Positions 37,994 through 50,710 of a stretch of DNA of 64,000 nt are shown piece after piece. The notes below the pieces were generated by a model. That model worked only from the letters and a program-made list of their open reading frames with translations. It made no database searches and was not told the origin of the DNA. Every line of letters begins with the position of its first letter. Position 1 is the first letter of the stretch. The DNA comes from Trichoderma breve (taxonomy: Eukaryota; Ascomycota; Sordariomycetes; Hypocreales; Hypocreaceae), in assembly GCF_028502605.1 (NCBI RefSeq), contig NC_079235.1, positions 682,001 through 746,000 on the forward strand, given 5' to 3'. The position numbers and the translations under genes were made by a program.

Positions 37994-40900
37994 TTTGGCT
38001 TTTTTGGTGTTTATGACGTTGTAGTGGTACTAGTATCAAGAATATAGAAGCCGCTCAAAGCATCTGAGACTTGTTGAATCATCTGCTCGTCCTGCTCGTC
38101 CTCCAGGTGAATCCAGCTCTACTTATACTTTCTTCTAGAAGCTCTAACCAAGGCCGGCATCATGGCCATTTCCGCCATCGTGAGCATCTCCCATCACTGT
38201 CCGTCTCACAAATCCCCTCATTGATGATGGCATGGCTTGGGGCGAAATGCCTCTAAAGCGGCCGATCGCGCCATAGAGCCCAATCCGTCCAATTCCAGCG
38301 GTCCATAAGTAGCGCTACGGATTAGGGCGATCCTGCTGCAGGGGGCACAGCCAACCGCCGTATTGCTCGCATTTGGTGTGTTGAACAGCCAGCCTAGCCG
38401 TAAGAGCTGTAGAGAGACTTTTTTTCTGTTTCTTTTTCTTGATTTTCGCTCAAAAGTCATCAAGCGAGGGGGATTTTATGCGAGATGTCGTAGCCATGAT
38501 CTGACTAATAATGATATGCGCAAATCGCCTGATCCTGCTTAAGAGGTAGGGCAGTACCTTGCCTTCTGCGGTGCCCAGCATGTAAGATACAGGTACCTAC
38601 TTACTCCGTAGTATTACACCGCTATAGCTTTATTGCTCCCTTATTACTGCGAGGTACAGGTAGCCCACAAGGCAAAAATAGGACCGTGCATCATTGTATC
38701 AAAGGCTAAGAGTCATGTTGCATACAGTCTACCTAGAAAGTAGCGGCCTGGTAGACGGGTACTAACCAAAGAGAGATTCATCAGGCCAGACACACGGACT
38801 CTGATCCGTACCTTACAGATTACGGGGTACCGCCCTCGGGACATTTAATACTTGGGCGGGTACATGGAAATTCTCCTTGGGATGCATCCAACACGGCGGT
38901 TTTGACGGCAGCACTTACCCTACACTAACACTGGACGTATCAAATTTCAACGCCTGAGGTACCAACTTTGACCACCTCATCTCAACTTCCAACTACATGC
39001 ACAAACAACTTGGAAGAAACATTCATCACGAGCAGCCACTTCACTCACCTCCAGCCTCGCTTGGCGCAGTCACATTCAGAGGCGCAATGCCTTTGTCCTC
39101 TTCGTCTCTCTGGGCAGCTTTACAACTCGGGTTGAGGCGCAGCGATGCATCCACCTATCCCTGCGAAATGATACGTAGCCGACAGCGGGACGCGCCACCA
39201 ACACCAGCCCACCTCCAGACGCCACAGCCTCTCTGGGCATCTCTTTTAACAAGAAGACCAGTCGAAAGGCATTTCGTTCGTCCAATGGGGTTGTGAACTT
39301 TTAGGCTGCCAGTGCTTTCAGAGCATCTCAGAGGAGAACAAATTTGTCTGGACTTGTCCCTGGCTTGGAGACGAGGTACGTATGGACACCATGGGGGATG
39401 AAAGACTGTTATAGAATTGCTGTGAATGCTACAGTTGTCGCAGCTTCACCGGTGGGATGTCTGGTGACCTGGGAGGCCATGACCAAATGTCGAGATGCCC
39501 CGAGTCATTGCCAAGTTCTGGGCCCGAGCAACTTTTGTATAATAGCAATGACTTCTCACCACAACACACACATGCCTCCGCGGTATAGACTGCAATGGAC
39601 TAATGCTCATGGCGGAACTGCCTTTATAGTCTGGCCCCCAACTCTTTTCGTCTTGTCCACACTTATGCTATACTATTTTGGAATCACCGACGAGCCGTTG
39701 CAACACGACAATGACGCTATCAATCGACAAAACGACACAATTTCGACTCGGCAACTTTTACAAATGACCGTTTAGGCGTCGAGATGCTCCCAAAATGTCG
39801 CATCCCCCTTCCTTCCGGCTGTTGGAGCGAGCCTGCTAAGCTCAGTTTGGAGAAACCGTTAGCGAGGCACGGAATAAAAGAACAAAAGAACCCTTGACCA
39901 GCTGAGAAGGAGAAGATCCTTTGATCCACCTCTCCATCATGGAAAGTTTCCATGAATGGAAGTTTTCTCTTTCAACTCGGCACCCGCTTCGGCTCGTCGC
40001 TCTCAGCTTGGGTCGGACTAACGACCGGACCCACGATTCCCGCCCCCGACCCCGGGCACTCCACCTCCCCGTGGTGATCCGTCAACTTATACCAACTCCT
40101 AAACTGACAGCGACTACTTTGGGCAGTCAAACTACGGGGAAAAAGTCATGACAGACAAGGTTGATGCACATCGTCTGGAATAGCCTCGGTTGCTTCCCGA
40201 CAAACGACCATCCTTGACACAATCGAGTCATGGCGCAATCCATACAACCACGAGGCATTTACAACTTCGGCCGTGCCGATATTAATTCCTTCTGCTCATG
40301 CACCAAAAATATTCAGCCTTTGATCACCTGAATCATTCAATTTTCTGTCAATGTGCGTAACCGGGCCGTATTTGACACTTCTTACATGCGGGAAGGAGTT
40401 TGTTTCCGCAAAGCCAAGAGCCTTGAGGATGCCCTCAACCATCCCCCCTCCCTTTTTTTTTTTGCTCACATCACCAACGCCAGCCAATTACAGGATGCAC
40501 TGTTTGGTACGTAATGTTAGTTATAAGTCTCGGCTAACAGATATCGTTTTCGGTCCAATGCAAGGAGCCCACTCGTCTTCCGTGCTCCGTCCCTTCTTGA
40601 ACCGCCGGTGGCGACCGAAGCTGCAGCTCACAGCCTTGTGATGAGACTGTTGGCGGGGATCCAAGCTCCCCCGTCAGAGAGTGGACAGACGAAAATGGGC
40701 CATTACGCCACACCTTCAGCTAACTGATTGCGCCGCAAGCATTGGTAGGCGTCCTGCATGCCAACACACTTACACTGGTTAATCGAGATGGTGACTAGGT
40801 CAGCAATGGACATCGTTACCTTTCCAGGTACCTCTCAAGGCTTTTTATGATTATCATGTTCGTTCTCTTCTCCCACCGCTCCTCTGGCTGTGCATCAGCT

Positions 40901-41858
40901 CCATGTCCATCTTACAGCGGTGGCTAAGCCATCTAGCAAGCAATATAACAGCATCAAAGACGTGGCATCCCATTGACAGGAATTCTTGGGTTGCGCCTCG
41001 GACCCGGCAAAGCTTTCCCCCCCTGCAGAGTACCGGGCGGGCAACGATACGCGACACTACACCCCGCGCAAAGGAAAAAGGCGAAACGAGGCAGCCCACA
41101 AGGACTAAAAGCGCAGCGGTAGGCGCTCTACAGGGATCCGATATCAAGAAAACACACCCAGGGGGTTCTTCAATTAATAAAAAAGAATTAGGAGACTGGA
41201 AAGTTGCGCAATTAAGCTTCGACGCCTGGTTGCGCCTTGGTTCTAATGGGCGGGTGCGCCGTAGGTTGGGCTGGAAATTCAACCAGTTAGAAACGCAGAA
41301 CTTGCGGAACCACGCAGAGCCGCATTGCGATACTGGACGAAACAAAGACTGACAGCGATTACACTGTTTCTCGGGCCTCCCGTTGCTGTTGGCTATTTCT
41401 GTATTGTCGCAATTCAGTGGAAACACTCAAACAGCCTCAATGGGTATCGTCAGAAAGGACCTGCATTTGCCCTGGCATCCGCCTGTCCATGTCATCTCGC
41501 AGAGCCTCTGGGGGGTGGAGGTGATGTTCCTGAGGGGAGTGTATAGTAGATGTACGGGGACCTTGAGGACTATGCAGGTAGCGATGGAGATGCAAAGAGA
41601 ATTAAGGCGCGCGGTACTGGTTCACCGAAAGGCAGTCAGGCAACACACTGGGCACCATTCGTCCACACTAATAGCAGATGGCGAGGCTCTGGCAGCATGG
41701 GCAGCATGGGCAGCATGGGTTTGTGTGGATACACGCCCTCGACCTTTTTACTACTCCAACGCTCCAACGAAGTAGTTAAACCCTTCTCTCCCGTTCTATC
41801 TTCTTTCCTCTCGTTTCTATCCTCGATAAGAAAGCTCACAAAAGAGCTTGAACCAGCC
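37994..41858. other. Large intergenic region upstream of the second Zn2Cys6 gene
   Basis: 3.9 kb. Short frames at 38218-38463, 38997-39296, 39344-39775 and 40854-41426 lack domain-like sequence. A 9-bp unit is repeated three times near 41690-41717. A pyrimidine-rich stretch at 41775-41830 probably marks the transcription start of the regulator. The long upstream region is usual for a regulated transcription factor. Confidence 0.45.
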
Positions 41859-44530
41859 ATGGCCTTCCCACAATCCTTTCACCAAGATATCGTCGTGGAT
41901 TTACAACCGCATTTTCTTACTTCTTTCACCGGAGGAAGCAACATGCTTGAAGCGGCCCCAAACGACATTTCTTATGGGTAAGCACTGACTAGTTGGTGGC
42001 GATTTAATGTTATCGGTATGCATCCTATTATTGCTACGGCTAACTCACTCTCAAACGTAGCTCTTTCGCCGCCGAGGCCGACGACACGCACAAATACCCT
42101 GTGACATCCGGCGGCACCAGCTCGTCCGAAGTTGTTAAACCAATTCTTCCTGTTGCTATTCATAATTCTCTTCTGAGCAACAATGTGCGCAACCCGCAGC
42201 CTGCATTGAACTCCTCTTTTCTTGGTGTTCCTACCCCAGTTGACTCTTCTTCTGATTGGCCTCGACAGCAGCCCTGTGCAGCCAATAACGATGACCGGGC
42301 TTTCAGCTCCTCTCGTCAAGGGTCCAGCCTCGGTCGCAGCCATCGGCCGCAACATGGAACAGAAACACACATATTGGCACAATATGGACCCCCACAAGGC
42401 CATGAGCACACGGGTCGAGAACTCCACCGTGATGTCCCGTATCATGCCAAGAAAGCTACACCTTTTTATCCAGAAAATTATCTTTCAGATTCACTTTCCT
42501 TGCCTGGATCATCGCAGACGTTTGTAGCCGATGGTTTGTCAAGTATCCCAGTCGCACAGCCTTCCCTCTCTCCAGGGCAGCTACATCATGCCGTTAGCTA
42601 CAGCCAGCCCAGCCCAAGCGCCAATTCTAGCTATTCCTCTCAAGAGGACGCTCTCTCAGTCACTATGTCCGATCCTACCGACAGGAAGGATGCAGTGACT
42701 AATATGTCCATGCTGGACATTCCAGAATATACTCAGGAAGACGTTTATGGAAAATCAAACCACTTGATGCATGACGCCAAGCCTCAGACATATATCCAGG
42801 CCATTGGAAGTGCTGGATTCTCCTCTCAACCCGGTGTTTGGCAACCATCGCCAAGTGTCGATCCAAGCACTGGTTATCCCTCATCGGAGACTAACTCCAG
42901 TACTCTCTCTCGGGGTAAAGGTAAAGGCAAACGTCCTCGGACTGCAAGTATGACACGGCCCCATCGTCCATTAGATCCGGATCTCTATCCCTATGGAAAC
43001 CGTGGAGCCCATACCCAGGATCGGTCCCAGAATGCTGGAATATCAAAGAGGCGTCCGTCAAATGGACAAGTCCCTTTACTTCCCAGACCTCCACCACATG
43101 GGGTGGCTGATAGAGGTGGTGTAAGTATGACTAGTGGAAAGCCAATTCCAAAGAAGCCTCGCGGGAAACGCACTGGGCCTTTGCGTGAAGGGGGGCGGCA
43201 GCTTGCAACCAGAAGGAGAAACGAGCGGACCGTATGCATTGGCTGTAAGATGGCCAAAGTCATTGTAAGTCATGAATCAAGTGAACGCCTCGGAGCCATC
43301 TCAGACCCTTGGCTCCTGTTGATCTCTCTACATACCCACCCACTTAACCCACTTGCCTACTCCGTTATACAGTGTATGACTAACGTGGTTTCTTGCCAGT
43401 GTGAGGGTCGAGAAGATGGGAAGGACTGCTTGCGGTGCTCCAGTAGCAGTAGTAGTGCCCCTAAGCCATTTGTATGTGCTCCTGCGAGTTTCTTTGAACT
43501 TGTTCAACAAAACAGCACCGTGTTACTTGGTAAGAGGCATCCTGTGCAGGAATAAAATTCCAGCTTTTACTAACGAGAGACCCCTTTGATAGCTCTCCAC
43601 ATGATTTATCCTCTTTCCGCCCACGGCTTCCGTCAACCAATCGAGTTACCTTCAGAGATAAATATAAGACACTTACTCCACATCTTGGACGAACTGCGAA
43701 AAAATTACGACAGCATCCGCGTATACGGAAGACAGGGAATACTCTACGAGCTTGACATCCGCGCCTGTTGGGTATACATCAACTCCAGCTGCTCCCCTAT
43801 ACCCCATCCATTCCGACAGTTCATCAATGGACTCAAGGTTCAAAGACAAGATACGTGGAAGACATGCATTAGGGATGGCTACGGTCAACCGTTGAATAGA
43901 GACACCCTGTGCGATGTGCTCCTTGCGCTGGATGACATGGCTCCGTGGGCCACATACACTCTAAGGCCAAAGTCTCATGACCTCTACGGGCCGATAGACG
44001 ATGAATTTGGGACAACCCTTGCCCCAGATGATGGACAGCAAAGACAAGTTATCATCGCTGCAGCCCAATTGTCACGAATAATAGGGCGTAAGCTAGAGCT
44101 CGAATTCTACGACCAGCTCAAAAAGGCCCTTGCCAACCCTAGCATCTGCCATGAACTAGTTCTTGAAGTCGGCCGCACACTCATGTCTCTCCGCCGCCGC
44201 TTAATCATGTGGACTTACCATTGGGAACGCGTATCCCCTTCCACGACACCCGAGCCTGAATTGCAACTTAATGATGGTAGAGATGGTACTACTATGAGCC
44301 GCCTCAAGCAGCTCTGCCAGGTCCTCTACGTTTATTTCTGCTACATGAGACGGCGACTGCCCGCTAATGAGCAAGAAAGCATACGTACCATGACGGTGCT
44401 GTATCCTGACAAAGAAGGGGAGGTGCAAGAGAGCTTCCCACAGTTCGAGAGCATTGAGGGATTTGAGGAGTGGCTGTATTTTAAAGATCAACCAACGGCA
44501 AAGACGGATATGGACAGCGATCAGATATAA
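41859..44530 (+). CDS. Zn2Cys6 transcription factor with internal zinc cluster
   Basis: 796 aa from exons 41859-41977, 42061-43264, 43400-43529 and 43593-44530. The first ~400 residues are Ser/Pro/Gln-rich and probably disordered, with SRGKGKGKRPRT as a likely nuclear signal. A basic stretch (PIPKKPRGKR...TRRRNERT) leads into the zinc cluster CIGCKMAKVIC...C-x2-C...C at about residues 432-468, interrupted by the 135-bp third intron. The cysteine order is C-x2-C-x6-C-x8-C-x2-C-x12-C. The C-terminal ~310 residues are helical (HLLHILDELRKNYDSIRVYG) with no domain I can name. The start MAFPQSFHQ is preferred over an in-frame ATG at 41550, because the intervening DNA looks like promoter. Target genes are unknown. 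Confidence 0.85.
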
Positions 44531-45834
44531 CAGACGTTGTTACACGACTGAGATTACATTTACTTGGCTTGAGAGAGTATGGGTTTCCTTCTTTTCATCT
44601 TTTCCTTATGAACCATGTGGAGGAAGACGTATTGGGGTTTTTACGACGCGATGAGGGTTTTAAATTAATGTGGTGGACGAATAGCACACGAGTTTATTGG
44701 GTCGACGGATGGATGCTTAAAAATGACAGATATGGATGCCGATGAGAACAGACATGATGACACGATATTTCCTTACCTAGTTATCTATTCAACATTTTTT
44801 TTCCCCATACATGCCTCTCTTACTCTTCTTTCTGGATCAAATCAACGACACTCCTTCCACAATCTATGGAGCTATGTGAACTTTCACCATGCGCAAAACA
44901 AAATGTTTGCTATTCAGCACCCTGAATACACTATCTAGCAGCCTAGCGACTAGGTGGAATTATGTATCGGAGTCGGATGCGATGGAAAGCCTTTAATCTG
45001 CAATTATAGATGCTTATTTAGGCGGTAGACACCTGATCTCTCGAGTATCTGCTGCTATCGCTGCTCTTTGCTACTATCATTATTTTCTACTAGCATTTGC
45101 TACTATAAGATCTGCTATATTCCTCTGCTATCACGTTTTATATGCTTACTTGACATATATCTATCCAGGTATCGGGGGCTGGAAGGTTATGTTAGCCACG
45201 TTGTGGGAAGCAGATTTATGGTCACAATAACACCACCCGATCTAAAGACGGATTTTAGGACTGTCTTGTCACTCAGTGAGCAGGATTCTCGCCACTCAGG
45301 TCCGAATAAAATAGCCCCTCCGATCTTCATGCGGGATCTTTGCGACTTTTTCGACTTCGCGTCGTAGATAATCGGGAGCTCTGATGAGAAGTTTCGGCAA
45401 TCGAGCATATTCCGTCGAAAATTGCAGACAGTCAGATTCTCTCAATAGAAGTCGCCGTCATCCAACATCTATCATTATACATTGAAGATAGTTAGGGCTA
45501 TACACGACTTTTGACTGGTCTTCCTAGCATTTACAGAGAAGAGATGAATCATGAAGGCGATGATGACACTGAAAGGGTAAGAAGTGTCATACATGTCAAG
45601 CCGTGTCAGGTGTCTAATTGTGGGAAATGTATTCAAGTTTCTCGATTTCAGAGACCTTGCCTTACGTACAGGAGGGTATTATATTCTATACAGACAAGAA
45701 AACACGGAATATAAGAGACGACTTTGTTGAACATTCAGCTACGCAATACCTCTGTTACTTGCTATGTTGAAATGCTTATTTAAGATAAATTCAGACTAGA
45801 ATTGATTATAATCACAAGATATATAGCTTTCAAC
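44531..45834. other. 3' intergenic region between convergent genes
   Basis: About 1.3 kb, AT-rich, between the regulator (plus) and the trehalase (minus). No supported gene. The small frames (for example 45068-45367) have no recognisable features. Confidence 0.5.
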
Positions 45835-47963
45835 TCAAAAAGCATTCGACCTCCTCACCGTCCCCCCAGCTCTCTTTCCAAATTTCTTGATCCTGCTCGC
45901 ATCAAACAAATCCAGCTGCACCGCACTCCTCTTCGAAGACGACGATGAAGGCGCAGGATGACCCGCCGTAATATTTCCGCACTGCGGTCTCTTGAGCCGG
46001 TTCCCAAACGTATCCGCAGCCCACAGCAAGACACCATTAGTCCACCCAAAGCCCTCGACAACTTCGTACTCGCCTCCCCCTCCAGCAGCATTGGTCGAAT
46101 TATCATCATACTTTTCAAACATGATGCCGACGTCCTGATCCGTCAGCCCTTGCAGCTTGGGCGTCTCGGACGTGGAACCTCCCGTGGCACGCCATGTGCA
46201 AAAGGTAAAGTCGAGGTACCGCTGGCCGAGTCGCAGGGCGAGTTGCTTGACGTCTTGATACGCGGGATCGCGGGCGGTGAATGTTGCGGGGACGTTGTTG
46301 AGGCTTTCCATGAGGATGTGCATGTGCGGCGGCCAGACGTTGGGCTGGTCCCATTGTTGACCGGTGTTGACATTGCTGGCGGGGATGCCACCGGGACGAG
46401 TATCTAGATAGCTTGACACGCGGTCGAAGATGCGGCTCACTGCGAATGGATTGTTCTTGAGATAATCTGGGGCGGCGCCTGTCCATAGGGGGTAGAATTG
46501 GCCAACGTGGAACAGGACTTGCTTGCCAGGAGGAGCTGTGCGTCTATCCACGGCGAGAGCGTCCTTGTCCAGGGGCACGTAGATGTTTTGAGATGAAGAA
46601 GTGAGGTTATAGTCAAAGTAGCTGAAGAGAGTCTCGTTCCAGAAGACAGCCTGGATGGAAGCGCTGCGATTTGCAGCGAGGGCGCTCCAGGTGCGGGCGG
46701 CTGTTCTGTTACCAGTCTGTCTATAGAATCTTGAGATGGCCAGCTCGTTGCCGTAGAGGATGGAGTTGAGATTGACGGGTACGATTTCCTTGTTATTGAG
46801 AGATCGAAGTGGGAAATAGACGTCTCTCATTGCGTCGGCTGGGTTGGCCAGCCAGCGCGAGGTGTAGTCGTTGCCACTCTCAGCGCCAGAAGCTAGATTG
46901 GCATATAAATCTTCCATCTGGGATGTGTTTAGATGCTTTGTTTCCGGATAGATGATGCCCGAGGCAGCGTAATAGGAGCGGTTGTTGGCAGTGATGAAGT
47001 CTTCGCGGAAAGACTCTGGCCGCGGCTGAGTATTTTCCACGGCGTATTGTTGCAAGACATACGTCTTATTGCCAACTTTAACATCGACCGTCCTGTTTTT
47101 CGTCCAGAACTCATGCTCCTTCACCAGCAGTGGCAGAGCTCTCCTCAAGATGCTCGTGTCGTTCGTATGCTCAATGTAAACCTGAACCATCCGCGACAAC
47201 AACGGCGGCTGCGAACGATTCAAATAATACAACCTCGCCCCGTTCGGCACAAAGCCAAACCTCTCAACAAAATCCAAAAAGTTCTCAATCGTATTCTTCG
47301 CAATCCCCACAAACGCCCCTCCAGTCCTCAACAGCCCCTCAATAATCCAATACGAATCCCAGTAATACGGCTCCCGAAAGCGTCCCCCCGCAACGACAAA
47401 CGTGCGGTTCACAGGGATGAAGCTGTTCGGACAAGACGTGCAGTTTGACACTGCGCTGCCAGAGTAGCGGCGCGTGAGGTCGGGCCAGATGGAAATGACC
47501 TTGGAGACGAACTGCCTGATGACGGTGTCGTTGATTTTGGAGAGGAAGGTCGGGTTGGTGGTGAGGCTGGCACGGGGCACTTCGACGAGTTCGCCGCCGG
47601 CGTCGGCGAAGTAGGTTGATAGGAATGTTTGGAGGGAGGAGTCGTTTGTTAGGGGTTTTTTGAGCTTGTTGAAGGCGGCTTGGATTTCGGAGAGTGGTCT
47701 CTTTGCGGGCCTGGTATTACATGTGAGCTTTCCAATTGTCTCTTTTTATGAGTTTCTTGACGAGCTTACATATCTACAAAGGTCTTGGAGTCGGAAAAGG
47801 GATGAGCCAGCTCGACTTCGCGGAGGATATCGCCATGGCAATAAATGGGTGAGTCGCACGGGGCGATAACGGAGCCGTTGATGAAGAGGGCATTGACTAT
47901 GTGTACATGGACGGAGAGAGTTGTCGCCAGGAAGGCGACTACGAGGGATTGAAGTGAAGGCAT
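45835..47963 (-). CDS. Secreted GH37 trehalase
   Basis: Hydrolyses trehalose to two glucoses, outside the cell or in the vacuole. Minus-strand exons are 47963-47770 and 47710-45835 with a 59-bp intron, giving 689 aa. A signal peptide (MPSLQSLVVAFLATTLSVHV) precedes a CDSPIYCHGDIL segment common to GH37 enzymes. Trehalase signature 1 appears as GGRFREPYYWDSYW and signature 2 as QWDQPNVWPP. Many NxS/T sites suit a secreted glycoprotein. There is no calcium-binding or RRxS phosphorylation region of cytosolic neutral trehalases. The C-terminal tail after GYE-like EGFGWTNG is Ser-rich and basic. Third-position base use changes sharply within exon 2. Confidence 0.95.
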
Positions 47964-49323
47964 TTTGAGCTTGTTCCCAGCAGCTGCCTCTCATCAAGGA
48001 GGGATTGGTACAAAACGACAGACGCGGGACTACGTGGGGATATTTATAAGATGATGGAATTCACTACCTGTGATATAAGTGAAAAGGTTGGTTACATCAA
48101 TATAAGCAGAGTAGAGTATATGACTCTTGGCATCATCATGGCCCAATCCAAGTCTTTGGTCCACCCTCCAACTTGGCACTTGCTTGTGCCGTGGTTGACG
48201 GTTTGCGGGGGGAACTATTGTGATGCTTGGGGTGTGGTGGCTTGGTATGTCGTATGAGGCTTTTGGAGTTGTCACTTGGGCCAGGGACTTGTGGTTGAGA
48301 TGAAGCCAAGGTCTGTCGTCAATTACATATAGAATGTTTAAGAAAACATTCATATTATGTCTACAGTTTCAACACGATGTCTTCAAATCTTCCTTCTAAA
48401 ACCAATCTTTAATAGAATCTCAATCAAGCATAAGGAGATTGAGGTACGTGAGACATGCAGATGCCAATTCGAATCCCCACGACGCTTCTCCACAGCATCT
48501 CCAACGCCTTCAGCGCTAGTTCAGCCCCCGCACGCGCTATTGTATGCACCCATTCTTTAAAATGATGATGCTTATTTAGAAGCTGATGTATGACATGGAA
48601 TTTCATATATGGATAGAGCATGTATGTACGAGACATGGTATTGTTATAACACTCCCACGTCTCACCAAGTTACCCTCGACACAAATAATCCGCCTATTCT
48701 TACGTCTCCAAGGAAGCAATTGAGGAAAAGGATAAAGTCGTATTGTCTTTACCATCCCATCCAGGCTTCTCCAATGCTTCCATCGAACACTTAAAAACTG
48801 CATGACGTCAAAAAGCACCAACAAACCATCACCCACCGAAATCCCGTCCCCCAAACGTGGCGGCACCAATTGGTCATCCGACGCTTTCCGTTGGCCTCAA
48901 ACTCAACGGCACGGTAAATCCAAATAAGATCATTGGCAGCAAGAAAAGTCAATCGCTCACCTTTGTGACCACCTTCGGAGTATCCGCCTTGGGGTAAACG
49001 GGCCGTTAGTGTCTTTGGTCTAAGAAACGAGAATTAAGCTGTGAGGGAAACAAGGACAGGTTTTGGGAAAATAGTCGGCAGTTGTGGCTTATGAAGGGCT
49101 CACGGGATGTGATGATCGGTGGCAATTGGTGACATGCGGTGTGTAATTGACCGAAGCTATTAGGTGAAGGCTTACGTTGCTTCACAGTATCAGTGAATGA
49201 ATGCCGTGCTCTGGTAAAGGCTTGCATAGACTTCATGTTACTGCATCGTGTCGTTCATAGTGTGTATATATGTATGTACTCATGAGAACAGCAGTGCTAG
49301 GTATTCATGACAACTCATCTCCT
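47964..49323. other. Trehalase promoter and threonine aldolase 3' flank
   Basis: About 1.36 kb. The trehalase core promoter is near 48041. The rest has no supported gene and no RNA signature. Confidence 0.5.
48041..48048 (-). promoter_or_regulatory. TATA element of the trehalase gene
   Basis: TATAAATA on the minus strand, 78 bp upstream of the ATG at 47963. Confidence 0.6.
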
Positions 49324-50710
49324 CTAAGCAAACACCTTCTTAAACACCCTCTCCAACCGCTTGAGCACCTCGTCGCCGTTCTGCGCAATCTGATAGTGTG
49401 TCACCAACCGTCCACCGCCAACCTTCAATCCCTCCGCCTCACTCAACTCCGTAAACTTCTCCAAGCTGCAACCAGCCGCCTCAATGTCCACCCAGGCCAT
49501 GTTTGTATGAACCGGGTGCACCAGCTTGCCCCCCATGCCCGTCCACAGCGCCTCAACCTTCTTCGCCATCTCATGAGTCTGCTTCAACAAGCCATCACTT
49601 CCCTTAGAATCAGTGCCAAATGTCTCATCCACAGCCACTCTAGCCACAGCCGTGATGAAGCCCGGCTGCCTCATACCACCTCCAATAGACTTGCGCGTCC
49701 ACCGAGCGTGCTCCAGTGTCTTCTTATCTCCAACAATGATGCTACCAACGGGAGCTCCCAGCCCCTTGGAGAAGCACAAGCTCACAGTGTCAAACTGCGC
49801 GCAAAACTCATCCAGGGAGCCCGCCCCGGAAACGACAGCCTCCCAGAGACGGGCGCCGTCGCAGTGCATCTTGATGCCGTTTTCGCGGGCGAACTGGGAG
49901 ATGCGCTTGACCTCGCTCAGGGGGGTGACCATGCCGTTGAGGGTGTTTTCGAGGCTGATGACGCGGGTGGGACAGTCGTGGACGTTGTCGCTGATGATGA
50001 CGTTGGCCTTGATGTCCTCGAGGGTGAGATACATGCCGTTCTTGGGGACGACGGGCTTGACAGTGGCGCCAGTCAGGGAAGAGACGCTGTTTAGATGAAT
50101 GTTAATGATATATAGAAACAACAAGAGTAAAAATAAGAAAGCGATAATGAAAATGAATCACTAACCCTCCAGCCTCGTAGAGAATAATGTGAGAGCGATG
50201 ATCCGCAAGGACGCCGTGAGGAGGCTGGACCAAGAGGCTTCGCAATGCCACCTGGTTGCCCATTGTGCCCGACAGAACAAACAGACCGGCCTCCTTGCCA
50301 GCCAACTTGGCCACATGAGCCTCGAGGTCCTGCGTAGTGGGATCTTCATTAAAGACGTCGTCTCTGAGGGTGCAGTTGGAGATGGCCGCCAGCATGGACG
50401 GCGTGGGGACCGTCATGACATCGCCTATGAGTGAAGCAAGTTAGCAGACTGGTCTTGATTGAGCATTAATATTAATTCTTCGGTTCTCACTTCTTAAGTC
50501 GAGCGATCCAGCGCCCTTGACGCCCACCCAGGCATTTCCTACTTCAATTCCCATGGCTGTTGATGCGCTGTTTCTGATGAGGCTGGTGGAAAGATGTCGT
50601 CGTGTGAGGAACGGCGACTGGCGTCTCAAGAGATGCCCGGTTTGTTTATATACAATTGCTCGTGAGCTTGACGCCGAGGCGAGATGCAGGGAAGACAGCG
50701 TGCCCCTCAT
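49324..50710 (-). CDS. Low-specificity L-threonine aldolase
   Basis: PLP enzyme cleaving L-threonine to glycine and acetaldehyde. Minus-strand exons are 50710-50491, 50424-50166 and 50086-49324, with introns of 66 and 79 bp, giving 413 aa. Splicing yields the family start LDLRSDVMTVPTPSML. The PLP lysine is in LCFSKGLGAPVGS, and HCDGARLWEA is also conserved. From the ATG at 50710 the first 52 residues lack acidic residues and are rich in Arg/Ser (LLRRQSPFLTRRHLSTSLIR), like a mitochondrial presequence. From the second Met (50554, MGIEVGNAW) it would be a cytosolic 361-aa enzyme. TATA elements favour the second start. Codons shift from C-ending to G/T-ending part way through exon 3. Confidence 0.93.
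50645..50652 (-). promoter_or_regulatory. Internal TATA element of the threonine aldolase gene
   Basis: TATATAAA inside the putative presequence coding region, 91 bp before the second in-frame ATG (50554). That distance matches the TATA-to-ATG spacing of other genes here. Confidence 0.45.

Noticed and set aside
39344..39775. A 143-codon plus-strand frame as a possible secreted or membrane protein
   Set aside because: The composition is mixed, with one weak hydrophobic stretch. There are no promoter or splice signals to support it.
40854..41426. A 190-codon minus-strand frame upstream of the second regulator
   Set aside because: The sequence looks like random translation of GC-rich promoter DNA. 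No recognisable domain.
48455..48490. A T-loop-like aattcgaatcccc
   Set aside because: The flanking bases do not pair as a T-stem and no tRNA body precedes it.
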